A stretch of DNA of 64,000 nucleotides from Aricia agestis (GCF_905147365.1 NC_056418.1:14693262-14757261); one strand, 5' to 3'; numbered from the stretch's first letter, positions 21,834 through 31,830 are shown. The notes: generated from the sequence alone by a model not told the origin. Made by a program: numbers and translations.

Positions 21834-22841
21834 ATGGTTAAATGCAGTAAATGTTCTAAAGTGATAAATAAAAAATCTCCGGGATTGTCATGCAATAAAT
21901 GCAACAAATGGCTGCATGCCGGTTGTGCCAACATGTCCGTCGAACAATTGACAGCGCTTTCAACGGACTCGGCGGATTGGAAGTGCAAAACTTGTACCGA
22001 TTCCATAAAACCGAAGCGTTTATCATTCATTGTTCCCGAGGAAGACGACATCGAGGATCAAATCGAATCCCCATCTACATTTGATCCAAATAAAATAGGC
22101 ACGCAGCAACACCTTGTGCAACAAGTGTTAAAGGAGATTAAACAGGAGGTTAGAAAAATTATCACAGAAGAATTACAGCGCACCTTGAAATACTATTCGG
22201 ATAAAATCGATGATTTTAACGCAGAAATGAAAAATCACCAACATAACCTAAAAATCATTGAGAACCAGTGCATAGATGTAAAAAACAACCTTAAAAATAT
22301 AAGTCTAAAATACGAAAAGCTTGAAATTAAACTGCAACAAATGGAACAAGAGAAACTAGCCAATCAACTAGAAATATGTGGAGTTCCGGAAATGGAAAAC
22401 GAAAATCCTCAGGAAATTGCCTCAAAACTAGCCACTGTTCTAGAGCAGAATCCACAAAACATAATTAAAGCGTATAGAAAACGGCCAAAGGCCAAGAATC
22501 AAAAGAATACGAAACCTGTAATACCAGCTATTGTAGTGTGTCTGCGAGAAGGAGCCAGAAACCAATGGCTGAAGACAGCAAAATCCATCCCGCTATCCAC
22601 TACACACATAGGACGAGAGGACAGCGACAAGATGTATCTCCGGGAAGTCTTGTCACCTAACACAGCATATCTGCTATGGAAATCCAAAGAAGAATTAAAG
22701 CAACTATACTCCTACATCTGGTGCAAAAATGGTGCAGTCCTGATTAGGCAACATGAGAAGAGCAAGATTCTCATGGTGCGCTCAGAGGCAGATATAGCTA
22801 CATTAAAAGGAGCCCAAAAAGTCTTCGATAAACCGGTTTGA
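21834..22841 (+). CDS. LINE ORF1: PHD finger, coiled coil and FP25K-like C-terminal domain
   Basis: 335 residues from ATG to TGA. Residues 4-54 have the PHD zinc-binding order C4-C7, C20-C23, H28-C31, C51-C54, with the usual W two residues before the last pair (W49). Residues 65-88 are acidic. Residues about 90-185 are Lys/Glu/Leu/Gln-rich with heptad-like spacing, a likely coiled coil for oligomerisation. NQLEICGVPE then starts a domain like the RNA-binding part of other LINE ORF1 proteins. The last ~68 residues (YLREVLSPNTAYLLWKSKEE, IWCKNGAVLIR, MVRSEADI) resemble the C-terminal domain shared by baculovirus FP25K proteins and insect LINE ORF1 proteins. The likely role is RNA binding and assembly of the retrotransposition particle. 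The family match is from memory; the cysteine pattern is seen directly. Confidence 0.9.
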   Translation: MVKCSKCSKVINKKSPGLSCNKCNKWLHAGCANMSVEQLTALSTDSADWKCKTCTDSIKPKRLSFIVPEEDDIEDQIESPSTFDPNKIGTQQHLVQQVLKEIKQEVRKIITEELQRTLKYYSDKIDDFNAEMKNHQHNLKIIENQCIDVKNNLKNISLKYEKLEIKLQQMEQEKLANQLEICGVPEMENENPQEIASKLATVLEQNPQNIIKAYRKRPKAKNQKNTKPVIPAIVVCLREGARNQWLKTAKSIPLSTTHIGREDSDKMYLREVLSPNTAYLLWKSKEELKQLYSYIWCKNGAVLIRQHEKSKILMVRSEADIATLKGAQKVFDKPV

Positions 22842-22982
22842 GAAACTTTTTCATACTTTTTATTTGAATATTCCTTTTTTACGTATAAAAGATAATCTAT
22901 GTCCTTAATTGACTTAACTAGCCTGAAAAAACTTTATATAGTCCTTATGTTTATTATATATAAGATAGTCCTTATGTTTTAG

Positions 22983-25949
22983 ATGGACTTAGATGATAAA
23001 ATTGATGGTAAATTAACAGAATTAAAATATACGCACTGGAATGACTTTACAGATAAACTACCGCTTAATAATGAATCACTACTACTTTTTCATGTGAATA
23101 TTTGTTCGATGTACAAAAACTTTAATAGTCTTGAATGGATTGTTACTAATTCTACACATCCAATTCATTTGATATTGATAACAGAAGCTAACATAAAACA
23201 GGAGGTGTGTAATTTATATAATTTACCTAACTATACTATGTTCTCTAAATTAAGAACTCAAAGAAGAGGTGGTGGAGTCTTATTGTATGTACATAACTCA
23301 CTAAACTTTACTCAGTCCAACTTTACAGTGAATAACTTTGAATGTGTATCAGGTGAAATAAGTGTATTAAATGCTAAATATAGTATATGTGCAATTTACA
23401 GGCCACCTACCTCAAACAAAAGGAACTTTGTCACAGAATTGTCTAGTCTAATTGATAACTTTCCCAGCAAACAAAATTTTATCATAATGGGTGATATGAA
23501 CCTGGACTTAAAAAAGCCGAGTCCTATTATCACAAAATATTTGAATAAGATTAGTAGCTTGGGTTTTATATGTGGTATTAATAACTACACACGTACTGAG
23601 AAATACGGAGATATTATTACCAAGTCATGCATAGATCACATTCTGATTAGAAATACTACAGCGCACGAAGTCTATACGGCCGTTATCAGTGACGCACCAG
23701 CTGATCACTGTATAACCGGCTGTGCGATACTCGGCGCTCAATGTAACTTAAAGCAGCCTACGGCCCAAATGTTTACTAAACTAAATAATGAGAAGCTTCG
23801 TTCTGAGTTGTCATGTATAAACTGGGATTCTCTGATGTTGTTAAAAAATCCAAATGACATTGTTAATAACATGCACAAAATTTTTAACACAATTTATGAT
23901 AAATGCATAATATTTAGTACTAGTCCTGGCAACCAGCTAAGTAAGCGTAAGTTGTGCTCATGGAGTAATGAAACCCTTCCGAAAATGTGTAAAAAAAGAG
24001 ATGAACTCTTTCACATTTGGCATAAAGATCCAAATAACGTTAAAAATAGATTATTATACAATAAATATAGAAATAAAGTAAATAAATATGTACAGACACT
24101 TAAAAATAATTATACAATGAAAAATATTTGTGATAACTTTAAAAATCCTCGTAAAATCTGGCAAATTATAAATAATTTAACCGGTAAAGTTACATCCAGC
24201 ATAGAATCCATTATTTTAAAATCATTCAAGTTAAGCCCCCTCCAAATAGCCAATAATTTTGCAAAGGAATTTGATAAAAACGTTAAAAATTTAACCAACA
24301 AAAATTCATGCTCGATACCCATTCTCTCACGAGATACCTATTCCACTGTACCAGACAGATGCATGCGTCTTCGGAAAGCAACCCCTGAAATAATTAAAAA
24401 AATTATCCTCAGTATAAATGATAAAAAAAGCCCAGGCTTTGATGGAATTAGAGCAGCGGACATTAAGTATATTTCAAACAAAATGGTACCAATAATTACA
24501 CATTTGATAAACTGCTGTATTGAATCTTCAATCTATCCAGATCTTTTAAAAATAGGTATTGTAAGACCAATATATAAAAAAGGCAATCACACAGATTATA
24601 ATAATTATCGGCCCATAACAATATTATCTTGTCTTGATAAAATAATTGAACGATTTCTATGTGATCAAATTAACAGCTACCTGTTTAAGAATAACATTAT
24701 AAACCCTAACCAGTATGGGTTTCAGAAAAATAAAAGCACTACCCAACTGATTCGAAACTTTACTGATGAAATAAACCAGAATTTAAATAGGAAAAAACAC
24801 ATTCTTGTTGTGTTTATTGACTTCAGTAAAGCATTTGATGTTTTAAAATATAAAACACTATATGATAAACTATCAAGACATGGTATACAGGGCCCCCTTC
24901 TACAGTTGATTAAAAATTACCATACAAATCGTGCTACTTCAGTAAAGATTGCAGGCGAAAACAGCATTCATATTCCTACATCTACAGGAACAGCCCAAGG
25001 CTCGATAATCGGTCCATTAGAATATCTCCTCTATGTGAATGATATGCATAAAGTCGTGAACAAAGCCTCAGTTTATCAATTTGCTGACGACACCTGCTGG
25101 CTCGTGGCCGGGAGTAGTATTGTGGAAATACAGGCCAAACTGCAGGAGACATTTGATAACTTATGTAAGTGGGCACACGATGTGGGGCTTGTTTTGAATG
25201 CAGAAAAAACTAAACTTATGCACATACACTCACCGCACAATAAAGTCCAATACAAGCCCCTCATCGTTGCTCACACTCATAGGTGCCTCCATAGTATTGC
25301 AGCACAGTGCGCATGTACACCAATTGAAAATGTAAATAATCATATGTATGTAGGCCTCATTATTGATAATGTCTTTAACTGGGGAGCTCATAAGGACCAT
25401 GTATGTACAAAGCTAAGATCAATATTAAGTAGACTGGCAGTTCTTAAGTATAAGCTACCATATAAAATTCTAAGACTTCTTTATATGTCTCTTGCAGATT
25501 CTGTAATAAGTTATGGACTTAGCAGTTACGGTCTAACATTCAAGTCATACATCCAAGATATTTACAAACTACAAATAAGAATACTAAAGACCATAACACC
25601 CAAAAACATAGTTAATAAATTTAAAAATAAAGATCAAGAATTATTTGAATACTGTAATGTTATTAATGTGTATGATAAAATAAAATTTTGTATTCTAACT
25701 GAAATGAGAATCACTGAATACTTAGAGGAACATGTAAGACCTAGCCACTTAAGACCAGTATCATATATTAAGAAGTATTGTCTACCAAAAATAACAAACA
25801 CTTATGGCTTTAGAACATTAAAACATATCATACCTTTTTACCTAAATGAATTACCTGCCAATTTACAATACATGTATTCAAATACAATTAATTATAAAGG
25901 CAAATATAAAAAATTTTATTTAAAAAATCCAAGCTTGAGCACTAACTGA
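22983..25949 (+). CDS. LINE ORF2: apurinic-type endonuclease and reverse transcriptase
   Basis: 988 residues. The endonuclease domain occupies about 33-250: N39, E68, GDMNLD at 170-175 and DH at 241-242 fit the APE-type active-site order. The reverse transcriptase follows: NNYRPITIL, DFSKAFD at 613-619, GTAQG at 669-673 (where GxPQG is usual) and FADD at 700-703. The last ~250 residues form the thumb/C-terminal region without RNase H or a CCHC knuckle. It nicks target DNA and copies the element RNA at the nick. Codon use is AT-rich like the surroundings. The frame is intact and about the usual size for this class. The T-A change in GxPQG is a tolerated variation in some LINE families but worth noting. 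Confidence 0.95.
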   Translation: MDLDDKIDGKLTELKYTHWNDFTDKLPLNNESLLLFHVNICSMYKNFNSLEWIVTNSTHPIHLILITEANIKQEVCNLYNLPNYTMFSKLRTQRRGGGVLLYVHNSLNFTQSNFTVNNFECVSGEISVLNAKYSICAIYRPPTSNKRNFVTELSSLIDNFPSKQNFIIMGDMNLDLKKPSPIITKYLNKISSLGFICGINNYTRTEKYGDIITKSCIDHILIRNTTAHEVYTAVISDAPADHCITGCAILGAQCNLKQPTAQMFTKLNNEKLRSELSCINWDSLMLLKNPNDIVNNMHKIFNTIYDKCIIFSTSPGNQLSKRKLCSWSNETLPKMCKKRDELFHIWHKDPNNVKNRLLYNKYRNKVNKYVQTLKNNYTMKNICDNFKNPRKIWQIINNLTGKVTSSIESIILKSFKLSPLQIANNFAKEFDKNVKNLTNKNSCSIPILSRDTYSTVPDRCMRLRKATPEIIKKIILSINDKKSPGFDGIRAADIKYISNKMVPIITHLINCCIESSIYPDLLKIGIVRPIYKKGNHTDYNNYRPITILSCLDKIIERFLCDQINSYLFKNNIINPNQYGFQKNKSTTQLIRNFTDEINQNLNRKKHILVVFIDFSKAFDVLKYKTLYDKLSRHGIQGPLLQLIKNYHTNRATSVKIAGENSIHIPTSTGTAQGSIIGPLEYLLYVNDMHKVVNKASVYQFADDTCWLVAGSSIVEIQAKLQETFDNLCKWAHDVGLVLNAEKTKLMHIHSPHNKVQYKPLIVAHTHRCLHSIAAQCACTPIENVNNHMYVGLIIDNVFNWGAHKDHVCTKLRSILSRLAVLKYKLPYKILRLLYMSLADSVISYGLSSYGLTFKSYIQDIYKLQIRILKTITPKNIVNKFKNKDQELFEYCNVINVYDKIKFCILTEMRITEYLEEHVRPSHLRPVSYIKKYCLPKITNTYGFRTLKHIIPFYLNELPANLQYMYSNTINYKGKYKKFYLKNPSLSTN

Positions 25950-26604
25950 AATATTTTTTAGTAATCTGTGCTTAAATTCAATGTAAGAGAGTACAGGTGT
26001 ACATATTGTATGTATGCCTACTACATGTGCATATGTACATTGTACATCCATGCATGTGCAATGTGCATGTGCAGGTGTACAAGTGGAAATATAATTAATA
26101 ATAACATGTTTGTGTAACCTTAGTTCTTAAAAAAAAAAAAAAGTAATTGTTAACCTAAAATGTTATGTAATGTAAGAGTAGTCATAAAATAATATCAAAT
26201 AGGTGCTAAAGTAGTTTAAAAAATTAAAGTAATTGTTAACTTAAAATGTTATGTAATGTAAGAGTAGTCATAAAATAATATCAAATAGGTACTAAAATAG
26301 TTTAAAAATTAAAGTAATTGTTAACTTAAAATGTTATGTAATGTAAGAGTAGTCATAAAATAATATCAAATAGGTACTAAAATAGTTTAAAAATTAAAGT
26401 AATTGTTAACTTAAAATGTTATGTAATGTAAGAGTAGTCATAAAATAATATTAAATAGGTACTAAAGTAGTTTAAGAATAGTATATAAACAGAACGTCTC
26501 TCCCAAACCGATAAACCTTTTAGGTTTTTGTATGGGAAACTATGTCATGTTTTTCTGTAAGTTTATTGTAATGCTTTGAATAAAGGAAAAAAAAAAAAAA
26601 AAAA
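25950..26604 (+). repeat. LINE 3' UTR with four 85-86-bp tandem units and poly(A)
   Basis: GTAATTGTTAAC starts units at 26143, 26229, 26314 and 26399; the last unit ends near 26482. Units differ by only a few bases. Upstream is a CATGTGCA/TGTACAT-rich stretch (26000-26080). Downstream are CCAAACCGATAAACC and GAATAAAGG before the A run at 26587-26604. The repeat lies in transcribed non-coding RNA and may vary in number between copies. Confidence 0.9.
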
Positions 26605-26798
26605 GGGATGGGAATTGGGCCTCCGGTAAACTCACTCACTCGGCGAAACACAGCGCAAGCTCTGTTTCACGCCGGTTTTCTGTGAGAGCGTGGTATTTCT
26701 CCGGTCGAGCCCATTCGTGTCGAAGCATGGCTCTCCCACGTATAAAAACTTCGTGGTCTAGCTTATCAAAATACCAAAGGTTAAGTTCGGATAGATGA

Positions 26799-26978
26799 TA
26801 ATAAATAATAATAAATAAATAAATCGTTTATTCATCTCCACAAATTACAAGAATATAAGCTACATAAAAACTAATATCTCCAGGCCACCAGGCAAATAAG
26901 CAAACTGATCACCTAAGGAAGAGCACTACCGTCGCCCATACATTTACTACCTCAGAAGAGTTGCAGGTGCGTTGCCGG
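26799..26978 (-). mobile_element. AATAA simple repeat and LINE/SINE tail remnant
   Basis: A (AATA)n run at 26799-26823 is followed by CGTTTATTCATCTCC, like a minus-strand LINE end. 26884-26978 is a diverged minus-strand copy of the shared LINE/SINE tail (GGCAAATAAGCAAACTGATC, AAGAGTTGCAGGTGCGTTGC). Confidence 0.55.
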
Positions 26979-27102
26979 ATATGTTACGAATATATTCACT
27001 AAATAGTGAAGCTTATTTTGACAAAGTAATTGTAATCGTATTTAAAGTAGCAGACATTAAAGTATTAACATTAAAATTAAACACTAGAGGTGTGACAAGT
27101 CT

Positions 27103-27222
27103 AAGGGCCTGTTTCACCACTTCCCGATAAGTGCCGGATAGACACAAGTTAACTTGACAGAGTATGTTGTGTTGTGGATAGCCTGTTCGGCACTTTATCA
27201 GGAAGTGGTGAAACAGGCCTAA
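27103..27222. repeat. Palindromic MITE (AGGCCTGTTTCACCA type)
   Basis: AGGGCCTGTTTCACCACTTC plus CCGATAAGTGCCGGATAG pairs with CTGTTCGGCACTTTATCAGG plus AAGTGGTGAAACAGGCCT. The total is 120 bp with a ~40-bp loop. I recall this wording from other lepidopteran genomes as a common MITE. Confidence 0.8.
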
Positions 27223-27850
27223 ACTCTACAATCAATTTACTTAAAATCTGGCTAAAGGTTGCGGTTAGATACAATATTTTACTTTAATTTCATCGATGGT
27301 TGTTGGCTAAGCAATACTAATATAAATTACATTATAACGAATACTCTCTTACGCTCTCAAAAATATGATGCTTTGTGGCAACTGGGCCTGTGGTTTTAAT
27401 TTCATAGAATCGTGGATTAAAACCCATTTTTCTCGTTTTTCGAATATGAAAGAGAAGTAACTTAGTTCCTCAAACAGGCTTTAATTCATCATCAGTACAG
27501 CTTCAAAATCTTTTCGACGCAGTCTCGGTATTGTAAAATGGTGTTCTTGAAGTTTGAAATCAGTGTAAATTGATTATTATTGGTACATTTTTATATGAGA
27601 ATGCTTTTTTGCTGTTTGATGCGATCTGCGGGGATTTTTTTTTAATCGCAAAATGCAAGTCTGCTTGCAATTCATGTCTAGTGATTCGTACTAATTTGAC
27701 ATTTGTCAGTTTGACAGTATTGACAATTCATTTGCTGAATTGATTGAGAGGAATTGCTAAATGTGAAAGTTTTAGCCCCGCTGGACTTGACTCGACTCGT
27801 GTTAACGCTGGATCAAAATAGCAGAATAATTATGAATATCTGGTTAACTT
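27223..27850. other. Unassigned stretch
   Basis: No gene or family is recognised between two DNA elements. Confidence 0.4.
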
Positions 27851-27900
27851 TTAAGGTTGGGTTGCACCAACTAACTTTAACTATAACTTTAACTACAGTG

Positions 27901-27967
27901 CAAAATGTCAAATCTTTGGTTAAACCGCTCATACGTATGAGCGGTTTAACCAAAGATTGACATTTTG
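27901..27967. repeat. Long near-perfect hairpin without loop
   Basis: It is symmetrical about 27934/27935 (GCTCATAC|GTATGAGC). Arms of 33-34 bp, with core TTTGGTTAAACCGCTCATAC, differ by one base insertion. It is next to the left end of the TTAA-flanked element and may be part of it. Confidence 0.9.
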
Positions 27968-28189
27968 ACTAAAATATTACTTTACACAAGTTATGAATTA
28001 TTTGAACTTAAAGGCAGTTAATATTATTTCATTACTTTTTAAAGTTGTTTGGCGGGTTTTTTTTTAAATTTCTTAATTTAATTTTATTTCATACTTTTTA
28101 AACTTGTGTTGGTTTAAATAGTGCAGAATAATTCCTATCAACACAATCATATGCTCATAATTACCATATTCTATCAATGTCCTTTTCGA

Positions 28190-28770
28190 TGGGGCCGTTA
28201 ATATGAGCCCAAACATGAAACCTCCACTTTGGGTTCATACGAAGCTTGGTTCCTATAGAATCTAGGTGATGCTGCAGCAGCAGCATATAAATATTTACTG
28301 TTTATCTACTTCTTACTGGTTGTCGCAATTAAAATGAGCCCAAACACGAAATCTCTGCTCTAAGTTGGCGAGGAGTTGGATATCCTATTGATTACCAGGT
28401 GATGCTGCAGCACCAGGTCAACTTTCCATTATTATGTGTATACGTATATTGTATATTCACAAATGTAACGAACTAGAATGAAATATAAAACCCATTAAAC
28501 GACTACAAGTTGCCAACGGCCTTTCATGAACTAGATAAACCCTGATTGTTCAGCACTGAACAGGCTGATGATGATGAATTATATCTAAGAACACTCTCGA
28601 TCATGTCAGCTTTCAAACAAAAAAAACTAGATCAAAATCGGTCCACCCGTTTGGATGCTACGATGCCACGGACAGATACACACACAGACAGACAGACAGA
28701 CAGATAGACAGACAGACAGACACGTCAAACTTATAACACCCCTCTTTTTTGTCGGGGGTTAAAAATTGGT
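28190..28770 (+). repeat. Dispersed repeat with GATGCTGCAGCA and ACAG tracts
   Basis: ATGAGCCCAAACA...GGTGATGCTGCAGCA occurs twice (28195-28280, 28335-28420). Then come GGCTGATGATGATGAATTAT, ACTAGATCAAAATCGGTCCA, a 40-bp ACAG/ATAG tract and GTCGGGGGTTAAAA at the end. A second partial copy is at 5811-5985. No ORF is seen. Confidence 0.65.
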
Positions 28771-29402
28771 TTGAACGAGATCTAGCAGGTAGTTTTTTAT
28801 ACGTCAATATAAATGGTAAATGGTAAGCCTTAACTTTTGTTTCATTAAATCAACGGAAATATAAAAATAAATCAAAAACCTTTTAATTTCATAGAAATAA
28901 ACCTTATAGCTGCTGCGAAACCCTTCATGGGCGAGTCCAACTCGCACTTGGCCAGTTTTTACTATTTGGGTAAGGAAAGGGAAAATTTATCTCTTTTTAA
29001 AAGCTTTTATTTAACTTGCTCTGTAATGTATGTAAGTATGTATGTTACGGTGGAATTTTGGAAGTCAATTTTAAGGTAGATATTTCATTTTCTTTTTTTA
29101 TCGCATTTTACTGACGCGGACGAAGTCGCGGGCAACAGCTAGTACGTATATATATCTAAATTTTTCGTGAAAAATTACTATGTTTTACAGTGTTATACTT
29201 TTCCTGTTGATTTTTACTGATAATTCAATTTTTTATACCCTTAATCCCGTTACCTGTAGCTTCAATAAAAAATAAACGCAACAGACATCTGTGAATTTCT
29301 CCGGTTAAAGTTAAAGTTAAAGCTAAAGGACGCCGTATTTAACTATAACCATAACATTAACTTTAACTTTAACCACGCCTCTGGTGCAACCCAACCTCTT
29401 AA

Positions 29403-29729
29403 AAATTCTAGTCTATTTATTTTAGTTAAGCAGTATTTGTTTATTCGTTCATTATACAAAGTGTTGAAGACAGTAGATTGAAAATGTCGCAGCTTAGTTA
29501 TACTTTTCTATGCAAATCGTACATGAATGTGTGTATAGCTTCAAATTCAAAGCAAGCAGAAGGTCAAATTTTCGTTCGAGTCGCGTGAAGGTTGTATTGT
29601 AATTTATACTTCCGGACCGACGCGACTATTTTTGTTATTAAGTAATTCGTTTTTATCATCATCATCATCATTATGTAACGAGACTGTCTCGTGAGTTCGT
29701 GACTAAACAAAAAATACCCTGGGGCTGTA
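29403..29729. other. Unassigned stretch
   Basis: No gene or known repeat is recognised; a short CATCATCATCATCATT run lies near 29656. Confidence 0.4.
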
Positions 29730-29897
29730 GCCAAAGTCCCTTACGTTAAAAACGATGACGAAATTCGTTATCAAAATGTATGGGATTTGACATTAGTCTT
29801 CAAAAGCTAAATGTCATTTAGCGATGACTTATGTCAAACCGCATACATTTTGATAACGAATTTCGTCATCGTTTTTAACGAAAGATACTTTGTCTAA
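29730..29897. repeat. Palindromic MITE, family B
   Basis: The left arm TTAAAAACGATGACGAAATT then CGTTATCAAAATGTATGGGA is complementary to the right arm TACATTTTGATAACGAATTT then CGTCATCGTTTTTAACG; outer GCCAAAGT and ACTTTGTC extend it. The 60-bp loop contains ATTTGACATTAG and GACTTATGTCAAA. Confidence 0.85.
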
Positions 29898-30315
29898 GGG
29901 GGCTGATTACAGAATGATCTATAAGGATTAAGCCATAGATTTAACTAAACAGCTAACTTCGTATTTTTTTTTATTTCTTCAACTTGAAGTAAACATGTCG
30001 GCATCGGTCAATGACATCTGCACTGATATTTCACCACAAACTTAACGGGAATGGAAAGCCGAAGCTTTATATTTTGTGTACCACATTTTCATATTGTATG
30101 AGGTACGATGTCCCTTGGGCACCTCGATGGCATATAAATAAAAAAATATAAAAAATTTTTTTTCATTCCACGCAAATAAACGCACGAGGTCAGAGTTAAT
30201 AAAGTTAATGTGAAACTGAAAACTCGTGAAAATACCACAAAGTCATCTCGAAATGTTTTCCTTTAATACTTACTTATTATTAAACCTTCTGACTTTGACG
30301 TTAATCTTCTCATAA
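29898..30315. other. Unassigned stretch
   Basis: No gene or known repeat is recognised. Confidence 0.4.
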
Positions 30316-30900
30316 TCCATACTTCCATTCTAATATTCTAAATACGAAAGTGTGTCTGTCTGTTTGTTATCTCTTCACCCACAAATCGCTAAACTGGTTT
30401 TGCCACAGAATATATATTAGTAGTACCAAGTTTCGCTGAAAGTATTTCCGTATCATTACTTTGAGTCTCGGTAAAGGAATAGGATTTGTTTTTTTATTAA
30501 ATAAGGGGGCAAACGAGCAAACGGGTCACCTGATGGAAAGCAACTACCGTCGCCTATGGACACTCGCAACACCGAAAGAGCTGCAGGTGTGTTGCCGGCC
30601 TTTTAAGAGGGAATAAGCTCTCTTCTTGAAGGTTTGCAGGTCGTATAGGCCCGGAAAAACGGTGACAGTTTGTTCCAGAGTCTTACATTGCGCGGCAGAA
30701 AGTTACGCGAGAAACGCACCGTGGAAGACTGCCACTCATCAAGGTGATGAGGATGGTATGTTTTTCGCGTGGGACGATGGCGAAAAGTTGCACACAGGTG
30801 GTATGATTCCGACCAATTCCTCAGAGCATTTTATCCAGAAAAATGTACGGTTCCCGCGCCAAAAAATTCAGCGCAACGAAGTTGCAAGCGTCATTATGTA
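30316..30900 (+). mobile_element. Lep1-type Helitron split by a LINE 3' fragment
   Basis: The 5' part 30316-30487 (TCCATACTTCCATTC, AAAGTGTGTCTGTCTGTTTG, GAGTCTCGGTAAAGGA) and the 3' part from about 30829 (TTTTATCCAGAAAAATGTAC, GCAACGAAGTTGC, AGCGTCATTATG) are adjoining in intact copies. The break falls in the family's AGGATACTTTTTATCC segment. Confidence 0.85.
30488..30829 (-). pseudogene. 5'-truncated LINE: ORF2 C-terminus and 3' tail
   Basis: On the minus strand this encodes a damaged version of the C-terminal ~95 residues seen intact at 47755-48045, followed by the shared tail and an A run. At least one stop and one frame break are present by eye. It was inserted into a Helitron, so it postdates that copy. 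Confidence 0.8.
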
Positions 30901-31460
30901 GCCCCATTGTATAATTCCCACATTATTGAGGAAATACACATTGCAGGTAACAATTTGATGTTACAACCTAACATTAGTATTCGAGGGAACACCCATATCT
31001 TTAGCTTCGTCGGATTTGCGACCGGCCTCACTTCCGTTTCCCAAAACGGTACGCCCTTTGTGCAAAATGTGTTTGAGTAACAATTAATATTTGACGCGTT
31101 TGCCTACGGACGATCGGAAATGACTTGAGGTATTGACCTCTGGTGAATAAAGGAGTAAGTACTTACTACTTAGATTAACTTTCTATTGTATTTTGTGCGT
31201 GAATACACAGACTGAAAATCAAATCACATCAAATCATTTATTCACATAATGTAGTTTATTCATTTAGCATATATATATAAAAGTACAACTTTTATATAAG
31301 TATTATACTTTTATAATATATAGGGCGTCATTTAGCATTAACACCTTCGCTGCGGGACTAAAAGAGGCGGTTTTTTTTATATGGTGCGTTAACGGGTCGA
31401 TTAGCCTTATACTTAAACTCTCCGCCGCTGCGATATAAGGCTTATTGGCCTGGCCATTTA
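30901..31460. other. Unassigned stretch
   Basis: A CAAATCACATCAAATCATTT run near 31220 looks like a LINE-end remnant on the minus strand. No gene. Confidence 0.4.
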
Positions 31461-31625
31461 GCCGAAAATTTTTCGTTTTCGCTTCGTTATAGAATCGCCG
31501 ATCAAAATGTATGGAATTGACATAAGACGAGTCGAACGTCAACGTCATATTAACGAACGCTTATGTCAATTTCATACATTATCATCGGCGATCCTATAAC
31601 GAAGCGAAAACGAAAAGATTTTGGC
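31461..31625. repeat. Palindromic MITE, family B
   Basis: The left arm GCCGAAAATTTTTCGTTTTC, GCTTCGTTATAG, ATCGCCGATCAAAATGTATG is complementary to the right arm CATACATTATCATCGGCGAT, CTATAACGAAGC, GAAAACGAAAAGATTTTGGC. The loop GACGAGTCGAACGTCAACGT is the complement of the loop at 7011-7175, so the two are true relatives. Confidence 0.85.
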
Positions 31626-31830
31626 TCACCCCCCAGGTAAGGTATCGACCAATATAAATGACTGTAACTATGCGAAAACTTAAAAATTTGGAAATCTACC
31701 AATCAATATCCATCGTAGAAGAGTAAGTGTTCATGGTGTTGGCTTCGCCCTGAATTCCTACTATTTACTTGAGAGATACATGCAAAAATATATGTAAGGT
31801 CTTATAACCCGATATCGCAATAATAATAAT

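Larger units (their letters stand above)
21725..26604 (+). mobile_element. Full-length two-ORF non-LTR retrotransposon (jockey/CR1-like group)
   Basis: It has a 109-bp 5' UTR, ORF1 (335 codons), a 141-bp gap, ORF2 (988 codons), a 655-bp 3' UTR with four 85-bp tandem units, a GAATAAAGG signal and an A tail of about 18. Both frames are free of stops and frameshifts. The 5' boundary is placed where the host SINE sequence stops. Intact frames, a clean tail and clear insertion into a dispersed SINE suggest a recent insertion. Clade assignment is by overall ORF style (PHD-bearing ORF1, APE-type endonuclease, no RNase H), so exact clade is open. Confidence 0.9.
21570..26744 (-). mobile_element. SINE (ACGTGGGAGAG type) split by a full-length LINE
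   Basis: The tail half is 21570-21724 (TCACCTGATGGAAAGCAACT, GTTGCCGGCCTTTTAAGAGG) and the head half is 26605-26744 (TTGGGCCTCCGGTAAACTCA, CGAAGCATGGCTCTCCCACG). Joined, they make one ordinary minus-strand copy broken within its GGGA-rich tract. GGAT lies at both junctions (21721-21724, 26606-26609), a possible short target duplication. Confidence 0.9.
27851..29402. mobile_element. TTAA-flanked inverted-repeat element (piggyBac-like MITE), 1.5 kb
   Basis: TTAA at 27851-27854 is followed by GGTTGGGTTGCACCA and ACTTTAACTATAACTTTAAC. At the other end are GTTAA/AACTTTAACTTTAAC repeats, then TGGTGCAACCCAACC and TTAA at 29399-29402. TTAA target sites are characteristic of piggyBac-type transposons. 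There is no transposase frame. The interior holds a long hairpin (27901-27967), a dispersed repeat (28190-28770), a GACTCGCACTTGGCC-type fragment near 28935-28960 (written there as CAACTCGCACTTGGCC) and a Helitron-like terminus near 29110-29143. Confidence 0.75.
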
